Positions 51,516 through 59,574 of a stretch of 64,000 nt of DNA are shown here, in pieces (the first letter of the stretch is position 1; each line of letters opens with the position of its first letter). Both the position numbers and the translations under genes were made by a program. The stretch is from a bacterium (GTDB lineage: Bacteria; 4484-113; JAFGCY01): assembly GCA_020849855.1 (NCBI GenBank), contig JADZFO010000056.1, positions 1 through 64,000 of the forward strand, given 5' to 3'. Below the pieces are notes generated by a model that saw nothing but the letters and a program-made list of their open reading frames with translations, ran no database searches and had not been told where the DNA came from.

Positions 51516-52331
51516 TTAGTCCCAGATGCTGGCTGTGCCGTCGCCATAGCTGGCCGTGACCTGGCAGGCTCCCCCATCCTTGTAGGCCTCGATCATGGCG
51601 CCTTCGTCGCCGCGCAGGTATTGGTCCCCCAGCATGTCGCTGTCTGAGGAGACCTCGCCGGCGTGGGTGAAGCCGAGAGCCAGCAGACGGTCGCGGTACC
51701 ACTGTCTTACAGCCGCCTGGTCGCGCTTGACGCTGAAGCGCAGCTCGACCATTTTTGTGTCTTCGTAGTACGCGCTCTCCAGCTTCGCGCCCTCCATCAG
51801 GGGCAGGCGGTCGCTGGGCCACCCCGGTGGCAGGGCGTTGATATCGGAGTAAGTGACGCTGCGGCCAGCGGAGAAGAATTCGTCGTACTCCTCAACCACA
51901 GCAGCATGAACCTGCAGCTTGCCGCCCTTGCGTCGAGCCTCAAAGACCACACTCTGCCGGGCGGAAGCGGTGTAGCCGCTGAGCCAATGCGGAGTCAGCT
52001 CGAAGTTCAGCCTGGTGTGGCCAAGGGCATCGGCCTGCATTTCAATATGGCTCATCAGTTCCGTCAGGCCGCCACTGCACTCAAAGGCGCTGATCAGATA
52101 GGGCCCGAATTCGCTGTTGCCGCTGCCGCTTTTCTGGCCACTTGCCCCTGGTGGCAGAGCAAAGCCGGCGGGCCAACCCTCCGGGGGCCCGGGGCTATCC
52201 GCGCTCTCCGGGTCGATGCCGTAAGATTCCAGCTGCCCCGGCCCATCGTCGCCGCTGCCTTCAATGCCCAGACAGGATGTGCAGCAGAGCAGCAGTGCAC
52301 TCAGCAACAGGATTGCCTGAGCCAGCCTCAT
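51516..52331 (-). CDS. lipoprotein with two GWP-x-LPL repeats (paralogue 2)
   Basis: 271 residues. Signal ends in lipobox CCTSC (Cys20). Two related ~100-residue repeats are seen: the first from GWPAGFALPPGASG, the second from GWPSDRLPLMEGAK through VRQWYRDRLLALGFTHAG. Each has a Trp-Pro opening, a beta region and a helix ending near ALG(F/H). The upstream gene at 52328 encodes a relative; the two overlap by ATGA, so they are coupled. No enzyme motif is seen. Confidence 0.7.
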   Translation of the reverse strand: MRLAQAILLLSALLLCCTSCLGIEGSGDDGPGQLESYGIDPESADSPGPPEGWPAGFALPPGASGQKSGSGNSEFGPYLISAFECSGGLTELMSHIEMQADALGHTRLNFELTPHWLSGYTASARQSVVFEARRKGGKLQVHAAVVEEYDEFFSAGRSVTYSDINALPPGWPSDRLPLMEGAKLESAYYEDTKMVELRFSVKRDQAAVRQWYRDRLLALGFTHAGEVSSDSDMLGDQYLRGDEGAMIEAYKDGGACQVTASYGDGTASIWD

Positions 52332-53140
52332 CGCCAGCCTCTGTCATAGGCACTGGTGCTGGAGCCGTTTGTGCTGTAGTGGCATTCCACCCGCAGCCAG
52401 CCCTGCCAGGGATAGCACTCTACCCGCACCACTTCATCCCGGCGGCCGTAGATGCTGGCAGAACCGCCGCTCTCCGGTCGCTCAGTTGTGCTGACCAGAC
52501 GGAAGCCGCTGTCGGAAAGATGGCGGCGATAGAAGTCATGCACCACACCGGTCACCGCCATGCTTTGCAGTCCCAGGCTGGCCTCGCTGGCCCCGCGCTG
52601 GCTGGCGTACACCAGGGTCGCGCCGGGCATTGGGCAAAGCACGGCACTGGGGAAGCCGGGCGGATAGGCATCGCGGATCAGGCGCCCGTAGGCATAGAGA
52701 TAACAGCGCTTGGGGTTGAACAGCAGGTTGCGCTCGGTGCTGACCTGCAGCCAGCCCTGCATGCCGTTCTCGCCGGGCTCCATGCGCATCTGCAGGGTCC
52801 GCAGCGGTCCACGAGCGATGCCGGAGGTTTGTTCGTCTGAGACCTCAATCGAGCTTTCGGCGAATCCGGCGCTTGCGTTGAGCACGTCAAAGTAGGCCGC
52901 CAGGCCCAGTGCGCTCATGCCGCACTGAATGCCGATACGCAGGCCCTGGCTGTCCTCGCTGGACTCGCGGGAGTGGCCAGCCACGCTGCTCTCCGGAGGC
53001 AAGGGCAGATCCGCGGGCCAGTCGACGGGCAGCCCCGCCGCGGGCCAGGCGGCCGGCAGGGCGCCGGCATTACGAAGATCAAACTGCAGGAAACTCATGT
53101 GCTGATTGAACAGGCTAAAGCCACTTTGCGCAATCAACAT
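52328..53140 (-). CDS. repeat protein related to the downstream lipoprotein (paralogue 1)
   Basis: 270 residues from ATG 53140. Same two-repeat plan as the 51516 protein: DWPADLPLPPESSVAG through LAAYFDVLNASAGF, and GFPSAVLCPMPGATLV through VVHDFYRRHLSDSGF. Unlike the paralogue it has no lipobox and no clear signal peptide; the N-terminus MLIAQSGFSLFNQH is short. Either it is cytoplasmic or the true start is missed; an in-frame ATG at residue 15 has no SD either. Overlaps the next gene by four bases. Confidence 0.6.
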   Translation of the reverse strand: MLIAQSGFSLFNQHMSFLQFDLRNAGALPAAWPAAGLPVDWPADLPLPPESSVAGHSRESSEDSQGLRIGIQCGMSALGLAAYFDVLNASAGFAESSIEVSDEQTSGIARGPLRTLQMRMEPGENGMQGWLQVSTERNLLFNPKRCYLYAYGRLIRDAYPPGFPSAVLCPMPGATLVYASQRGASEASLGLQSMAVTGVVHDFYRRHLSDSGFRLVSTTERPESGGSASIYGRRDEVVRVECYPWQGWLRVECHYSTNGSSTSAYDRGWR

Positions 53141-53252
53141 TGCCTATCATCACTGCTGTCGCGAACAGGGTGCGCAATGCAGCCCTGGAACTGTCCACCA
53201 CCAGCAGGAAAGTTTGTGCAAGTATGCGGTTAGGCTGCTCTTCAGGAACGGG

Positions 53253-53258
53253 TATCAT
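53253..53258 (+). promoter_or_regulatory. -10 box for PKD lipoprotein gene
   Basis: TATCAT, then 7 nt to an in-frame ATG at 53266. The more likely start at 53293 lies 34 nt after the box and has its own GGAGG. Confidence 0.35.
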
Positions 53259-53292
53259 TACTGATATGCCTTTGTGGGGAGGTTGGTCCAGA

Positions 53293-55551
53293 ATGCCCGC
53301 TGCTTTACGATTTCCCTTTCCCTGGAACCTGCTCAAGCTAATTCCACTGATGCTTGTGCCAACTCTGGCTGGCTGCGGCGGGTCAGGCGGTGCGGTCCTC
53401 GATCACGCCGACAAGTTTTTTAACACCGGGTTGCCCGCCCTGAGTGAGCTTCGCTCGACACAGGCGGCCGGTGACCATACGGTCCTGGCTTCAGCCTTTG
53501 ATGCAATCAGTCCGGGGGTGGTCAAAGAAGGCAACTTCCCCCTGGAAGTCCTGCGCATGGACGCCAGCGACGGCGGGGGATTTGAGTGGGCTGTGTTCTC
53601 CTTTGATGCCGCGGCCACTGGTGAGGAACTGCTGGATGTCGCCGTGACAATGGCCAGTGAAAACGGCAGCATTGACCCAGCCTTCGCAGCGGTGAGTGAC
53701 TTTTCGAACGGGCGCTGGCGGGTTGTCGGCCCCTTCAGTTCAGCTACAGCACCAGCCGATTTCACATTTGAATTGAACAGCGCGACTGACCTCTCGCCAG
53801 AGGGCAGGGTCTTTGTAGCGGTGATTTCACCTGTTGGCAGTGAGCTTCTGGTGGGCCTGCTCAACTTCCGCACACTGGCGCTCCAGAACCCAGCGGCTGA
53901 TATCCAGGCGGACCTGACCAGCGGCGAAGCACCGCTCACGGTGAACTTCGATGCCAGCGCATCTGCGGACTCTGACGGCGAAATTGTGCTGTATGAGTGG
54001 GATGTGGCCGGCGATGGCAACTTTGAAGCCAGCACTGGCCTCAGCCCGGCGCATCAGATCAGCTACTCCAACGGTGGGATCTTTAATGCAACTGTCCGGG
54101 TTACAGACAACGACGGGCTGAGCTCTACTGCAGCCATTGAGATAACGGTGACGGAGGGCGGCAACATCCCGCCTCAGGCGGTTCTTGAGTCTGATGTCCT
54201 GGATGGCGAGGCCGAGCCAGGGTTCAGCGTCAACTTCAGCGCAGACCAGAGCTCTGACAGCGACGGTAGCATCACCTTGTACGAGTGGGACCTTGATTCG
54301 GATACGACAACCGGAACGAATGGCTTTGAGCTCAGCAGCGCTACGCCGGACCCCCAGCAGGTGACTTACAACAGCCCCGGGGAATTCCTGGTGCGCCTGC
54401 GGGTCACGGACGATGGCGGTATCAGGCGGGTGGACACTCAGCGTATCGTCAGCCACGGCTGGATTCAGGTGCCAATCGACCAGATCGGCAACAACCAGAA
54501 AGCAAGCGGCTTCTCCCTGCGTGTTATCGGCAAGTTCCCGGCCCTCAGCTATCGCGATGGGGAACTGGCCGACCTGATCTATGCCCGCAGCAGCACCACG
54601 TTTGGCGCGGCGCCCGCCGACTGGAGCCTGACGGCAGTCACCTCGATGGGGGCGACTGTCAACACAGCGCTCTGCGAAGTGGCAGACCGGCCGGCGATCG
54701 CCTTCAACAACGAAAGCGGTTTGATCTATACCCGCAGCACAACGGCGAGCGGTGCCGACCCGGCGGACTGGGAGACGATCAAGGCCGATGGCGAAAGTGG
54801 CACCGGCGTGGCGCTGGAGGTAGTGAACGGGTTTCCGGCCATCAGTTATCGCGCTGGTGGTGCAGTCCCGCATAAGATCAAGTATGTGCACAGCGATGAA
54901 GCAACAGGTATCGACAACGAGGGCTGGCTCAGCGTCCTGCTTGAGCAGGGCGGCAGTTTCAGCCCGTCGACTGACCTGACGGTTGTTGAGGGGAACCCGG
55001 CGGTTGCCTGGATTGCCGGCACGCCCGGCGGCAACGAGTTGAAGTATGCCCGCAGCGCTACGGCCGACGGCGGCGACAGCGCCGACTGGAGCGCGGTGTT
55101 GGCCGGCGAGCTCGCCGCGCCCAGCCAGCGGCTGGGGCTGACGGTTGTTGAGGGCAACCCGGCGCTCTGCTTTGGCTCGACACTGAGCGGCGGCCTGCGC
55201 CAGGGCTTTGTACGCAGCAGCAGCAGCCTTGGACAGAGTGGAGCGGACTGGTCGCCCTTCGAGCTGGACTCAGCAAACGGTACGGGCTCCTTCAGCAGTA
55301 TTGCTGTAGTGTCGGGAGCTCCAATGGTGCTGTATGACGATGGCGACCAGCCGAACTCGCTGCGCCTTGCAGTCAGCTCGAGCGCCAGTGGCAGCGTACT
55401 GGCTGACTGGCAGATTGAGGATGCCATGGCCGAGGGCGAGGGCATCGAGACCACCGCGCGGGATCTGGAAATCACCGAGGTGGACGGCTTCGCGGCGATT
55501 GTCTTTTTCAACAGCATCACGGATGAAGTGACCTATGCGATCAGGTTCTAG
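53293..55551 (+). CDS. PKD-domain surface lipoprotein (member of the family at 10552)
   Basis: 752 residues from ATG 53293 (GGAGG about 10 nt upstream). An in-frame ATG 27 nt earlier follows TATCAT by 7 nt and is an alternative. Signal with lipobox TLAGC. The N-terminal domain (LPALSELRSTQA, DASDGGGFEWAVF) is shared with the 10552 and 55731 genes. Two PKD domains at ~205-395 (DSDGEIVLYEWDVAGDG; DSDGSITLYEWDLDSD), then ~8 propeller-like repeats, e.g. LTVVEGNPAVAWIAG and LKYARSATADGGDSADW. It is the intact partner of the gene with amber codons directly downstream. Confidence 0.87.
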   Translation: MPAALRFPFPWNLLKLIPLMLVPTLAGCGGSGGAVLDHADKFFNTGLPALSELRSTQAAGDHTVLASAFDAISPGVVKEGNFPLEVLRMDASDGGGFEWAVFSFDAAATGEELLDVAVTMASENGSIDPAFAAVSDFSNGRWRVVGPFSSATAPADFTFELNSATDLSPEGRVFVAVISPVGSELLVGLLNFRTLALQNPAADIQADLTSGEAPLTVNFDASASADSDGEIVLYEWDVAGDGNFEASTGLSPAHQISYSNGGIFNATVRVTDNDGLSSTAAIEITVTEGGNIPPQAVLESDVLDGEAEPGFSVNFSADQSSDSDGSITLYEWDLDSDTTTGTNGFELSSATPDPQQVTYNSPGEFLVRLRVTDDGGIRRVDTQRIVSHGWIQVPIDQIGNNQKASGFSLRVIGKFPALSYRDGELADLIYARSSTTFGAAPADWSLTAVTSMGATVNTALCEVADRPAIAFNNESGLIYTRSTTASGADPADWETIKADGESGTGVALEVVNGFPAISYRAGGAVPHKIKYVHSDEATGIDNEGWLSVLLEQGGSFSPSTDLTVVEGNPAVAWIAGTPGGNELKYARSATADGGDSADWSAVLAGELAAPSQRLGLTVVEGNPALCFGSTLSGGLRQGFVRSSSSLGQSGADWSPFELDSANGTGSFSSIAVVSGAPMVLYDDGDQPNSLRLAVSSSASGSVLADWQIEDAMAEGEGIETTARDLEITEVDGFAAIVFFNSITDEVTYAIRF

Positions 55552-55730
55552 GTTCGTGAGTGCAGCGCGCCAGGCGGATCCGCCTGAGCTGGACTGTTCA
55601 TGTCCACTCAGCCCTGCAGGTCCGGGCCTGGTGTAGTATCCACTAGCCGTCTGAAGGCTGCTCCTGGATCACGGCTCCCGCCTGACTAACTCATTCGCGG
55701 GGTATGTCCTACTGCAAACTGGAGGCACTG

Positions 55731-57959
55731 ATGCGATTTCCTGCGACGATCATGCTTGTTACTGCGGCAGCGCTTTTGCTTGTGGCCTGCGGCGGAGGGA
55801 ATACCGCCAGCCGGCTGGACAGCGCGCTCAATTCAGAGCAGCTGGCGGGTCTGCCAAAGCCGGCCGAACTGCGCGGGATCAGCGGCCAGGATGTGCTGAA
55901 CCTCAGCGGCACGACGACTGTGCGTCAGAGCCCCGGCTTCGATGCGCCGGTCCTGGAACCGGGCGTCGGCGTATTGGATGCCAGCGACGGCGGAGATTTC
56001 GAGTAGGCGGTCTACAGCTTCATCGTCAACCCCGGCGAGCTCAACTCCGTCAACTTCATGGTGGAGTCGCGCAGCCCCGGCAGCAGCTGTTTCGTCGCCC
56101 TGGCTGACTTCAGCGCCGGGCGCTGGGTCTTCAATGCGCGTAACGACCTGCCGGACAGCGGGCTGACCGCCGCGCCGGCCCTTGGGCCGATTGACCCGGC
56201 GAAGCATGAGGACGGCGACGGCAACTACTTCGCGGCCATTGCTGTGCCGGTGGGCAGCCATGCGGCCGTGCATTCGATGCAGGGCATTGTAATCACCAAT
56301 GATCCTCCGGTGGCAGCGTTAAGCGCCAGCCCGCTGCAGGCGGATGCGCCGGTCAGCATCTCCTACGACGCCAGCGCTTCCAGCGACATTGACGGCAGTA
56401 TCATCCAGTATGAGTGGGACATGCAGGGCGACGGCATCTTCGAGCTCAATACCGGCACTGTGCCAAGCCACAGCGTTCTGCACGCAAGCCCGGCGGTTGT
56501 TGATGTCACGGTCAGGGTGACCGACGACGACGGTGCTACTGCCACCGCCAGCACCCAGGCCCTGGTGACGCAGAACGGCAACGTGCCGCCGATCGCAGTG
56601 CTGACCTCTGATGTAAGTGAAGGTGATGGCGAAGCCGGCTTCAGCGCACAGCTCTTCAGCGACTAGAGCGAGGATCTGGACGGCAGCATCGTGCAGTATG
56701 AGTGGGACCTTGATGGTGACACCTCAACCGGAACCAATGGCTTTGAAGTCAGCAGCACCCAGCCGGATGTGCAGGCTGCACTTTTCAGCGCACCTGGCGA
56801 GCGTCGGATCCGGCTGCGTGTTACGGATGACGGTGGCCTGCAAAAGGTCGCCACGCTCGTCATAGTCAGCCACGGCTGGGCGGAAGTCAAAGTGGCAGAT
56901 GTCAACGGCACCGTTGCCCCGAGTCTGGCCCAGATCGGGAAGGGACCGGCTATTGCCTTTTGCGGATCACCAAACTTCACCATTTCTTACGCTCGAAGTG
57001 ATTCAGAGTTTGGGGACAAGCAAAGCGACTGGAGCCTGAGCCAGATTGCGGCCGATAAGTTCAACGTCGAATCCATCAATCTCGTTCAGGTGAAAGCCCG
57101 GCCCGCACTGGTCGCATCTCACGAGAACGGGTCATTTGAGGAAAGGCTGCACTATTACCGCTCTCCGAGCGGGGATCCGCTCATTGACTCTAACTGGGAT
57201 TCATTTGAGCTGGCTGGAATAGCAGCCATTGAGGAAGGCAGCTGCGATCTGGCTGTCATCGCTGGCAATCCCGCTATAGTCGTGGATAGCCCGAACCTTG
57301 GGGTGGTTTACTCCAGGTCGGCCATGGACACTGGCGCGGATGCGTCTGACTGGGTGTTTGTTTCAGCTTCCGGGCAGGACCTGGACTTCCTTTCTTCACC
57401 CTGTCTGCAGGAGATCAATGGCCGGCCTGCATTTGTGTCTCGCAAGGCCGGAGAGTCAATCGTCTACAGCCACAGCTCTACTCCTGAGGGCATGAATGCC
57501 GACGACTGGTCCAGCGTAGCCCTGCTCGAGGAATTCGTTTCTGAGGGAGCAGTGCATTACTCACTCGCACAAGCCGATGGCAACCCTGCCATCGCCTTCG
57601 GGTTCTCACTCTTCGGCAATGGCACCGAACTGCGCTTCTTCCGCAGCACCACGCCGGCCGGAGATTCACTGGCGGACTGGCAGAGTGTCTTTGTTGACGA
57701 CGCCACGGGTTCCACAGACAAGCCAGGGCTTCTGCAGCTGCCACTGCCTCTCATTCTTGCGCTGGATATTGGTGATCAGCTGGCATATGTCTACGAGAGC
57801 AGCAGCCCGGATGGCACACAGTCCACGGACTGGGGGGAACGGCGACAACTGAGCAGCTCTCCGGTGCTTAACTACTCGCACATCGTCCTGGATGGCCGAC
57901 TGGCCATAGCCTTCTATGAGCCGATCGCTCAGGAAGTCAGATACGGCATTCTTTTCTAG
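55731..57959 (+). pseudogene. PKD surface lipoprotein gene with two in-frame amber codons, otherwise intact
   Basis: One continuous frame from ATG 55731 (GGAGG upstream; lipobox LLVAC) to TAG at 57957-57959, 742 codons, broken only by TAG at 56004-56006 and at 56664-56666. The first falls where paralogues have Trp (DGGDFE[W]AVYSF); the second where they have Gln (FSAD[Q]SSDSDGS). N-terminal domain, two PKD domains (DIDGSIIQYEWDMQGDG; DLDGSIVQYEWDLDGD) and C-terminal repeats (LAQIGKGPAIAFC, EINGRPAFVSRKAG) all continue in frame after each stop. Next to the intact paralogue at 53293. Could be a very recent pseudogene or be read through. Confidence 0.85.
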
Positions 57960-58088
57960 CGGGCAGGATTGGTGTGCGGGTCAGGCCCGCGGGGCAGCAT
58001 GCTGCAACTGTGAACCTTCCTGCCGTATCATAGTCATATCAGTAGCGGCCAGCGCAGCCTTCTGCGCGCCCGCCGGGGTGGCTTGTAC

Positions 58089-59504
58089 ATGGACTCAACG
58101 CAGATTGCACCCAAGGCAGACGCCACGATTGTGGCCCCCGGTGTTGCGAACGCCGATGCAACGGCGGTCAGCACGGGGCGGGGCGACGCCACGGTCGTGG
58201 TCAGCCAGCCGGCGGCCGCAGGCGATGGGACGGTTGTCTCCAGCCGGGTGGCGAACATTGATCTGGCGGCCTTCAAGCCAACGGTCGAGTACCAGCTGCG
58301 GGCACACAACTCCTATTCCCTGGCCGGGCAGACAGTGCAGAACTATCTGATGGCCGACATCCGCTCCTTTTTCGCGGGCGGGCTGCAGGCCCGTGCGCCG
58401 ATTGCCCTGGCCATCGCGATCGACCGCAGCGGCAGCATGGAAGGCAAGCCGATCGAGGCGGTCAAGACGGCGGTCGGCCTGATCGTCGACCAGCTTACAG
58501 AAGCCGACATGCTCTCCATCGTCACCTTCGGCGAAACGGTGGATGTGCTGATGCCGGCCAGCCGCGTGCTGAACAAGCAGCTGATCAAGGACCACATCGC
58601 GCGTATCCGGCCGAAGGGCACGACGAACCTCTTCTCCGGCATGGCCACGGCCGTCGAGCAGCTCATGGCGGCCCGGACGCCGCAGCTCCTCAGCCGGACC
58701 CTGGTGCTGACGGACGGCGAGGCCAATGAAGGCATCACGGAGTACAGCGACATCATTGCCCAGGTGCGCGACTTCCGTGCCCGCGGGATGTGCATCAGCG
58801 CCATCGGCCTGGGCATTGAGTACAACGAGGAACTGCTCAGCGGCATCGCCAAGACGAGCCGCGGGAACTATCACTACATCGACTCTATCGACCAGATCCC
58901 GCGGGTCTTCGACCGGGAGCTGAAGGACCTGTTTGGCACGGTGGCCACGGGTGTACGGCTGCGCCTGAGCCTGCCGGAGGGTGTCGAGCTGACACGCGTC
59001 TATGGCTACGAGTCGGGCAAGGGCAGTTCGGGCCACGGCTCGACGGTGACTGTCGACCTGCCGGATCTCGCCTCCGGCGAGTCCCTGCCTGTGCTGCTGC
59101 AGCTGGCCCTGCGCCCGCACAGCACAGCGCGCTACCGGGTGGCCAGCTCCGAGCTGGAGTTCACCTACTTCGGCCAGCAGCAGCGCCAGACCCTGCGCGG
59201 CGATTTTGTGATTGAGTTCACGACTGACAAGGACAAGATTCTCGCCGGCATCGACCCGATCGTCGAGGCCGCGATGCGCGAAAAGGACATCGCTGCCAAC
59301 CTCAGCCGCGCGCAGCAGCTGATGAACCGCGATGTCGGCACGGCGACGATGATCATCCAGCAGGTGGCGCAGCAGCTCAGCGCAGCGGGCAAGACTGAGG
59401 ACGCGACTCTGGTCGGCACAGCCCTGCTCAAGCTTCAGCGCGGCGATGTGCAGGATGCGACCAAGACGCTATCGGTCGCGGAGTTCGGGCTGGAGCGCAA
59501 GTAG
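58089..59504 (+). CDS. VWA-domain protein with repeated (D)(A/G)TxV motifs
   Basis: 471 residues from ATG 58089 (GGGGTGG about 8 nt upstream); a TTG two codons earlier is less likely. VWA domain ~100-280 with the MIDAS motif DRSGSM (112-117), plus T and D further on (GTTNLFSG, TLVLTDGEAN). The first 60 residues contain four copies of D-(A/G)-T-x-V: DATIV, DATAV, DATVV, DGTVV. Such Thr sites resemble phospho-threonine docking motifs for FHA domains. After VWA there is a beta-rich domain and a C-terminal helical segment. No signal peptide: probably cytoplasmic, perhaps linked to Ser/Thr kinase signalling. Confidence 0.85.
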   Translation: MDSTQIAPKADATIVAPGVANADATAVSTGRGDATVVVSQPAAAGDGTVVSSRVANIDLAAFKPTVEYQLRAHNSYSLAGQTVQNYLMADIRSFFAGGLQARAPIALAIAIDRSGSMEGKPIEAVKTAVGLIVDQLTEADMLSIVTFGETVDVLMPASRVLNKQLIKDHIARIRPKGTTNLFSGMATAVEQLMAARTPQLLSRTLVLTDGEANEGITEYSDIIAQVRDFRARGMCISAIGLGIEYNEELLSGIAKTSRGNYHYIDSIDQIPRVFDRELKDLFGTVATGVRLRLSLPEGVELTRVYGYESGKGSSGHGSTVTVDLPDLASGESLPVLLQLALRPHSTARYRVASSELEFTYFGQQQRQTLRGDFVIEFTTDKDKILAGIDPIVEAAMREKDIAANLSRAQQLMNRDVGTATMIIQQVAQQLSAAGKTEDATLVGTALLKLQRGDVQDATKTLSVAEFGLERK

Positions 59505-59510
59505 CTTTGG

Positions 59511-59574
59511 CAGGACGCACGGATGCGCGCCCAGAGCTGTCCGAGTTCCACCAAGGGCGCACATCCGTGCGCCC
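59511..59574. repeat. pair of inverted GGGCGCAC palindromes
   Basis: A degraded palindrome at 59511-59533 and a perfect 8-bp stem GGGCGCAC/GTGCGCCC with ATCC loop at 59555-59574. They fill the gap between the VWA stop and the convergent polymerase stop and probably act as a terminator for both. Confidence 0.75.

Noticed and set aside
55731..57959. Amber codon recoded to an amino acid genome-wide
   Set aside because: TAG is the usual stop of many intact genes here (for example FapA, TolC, HPPD, TPR, VWA), with no extension of homology past it, so only local read-through or decay is reasonable.
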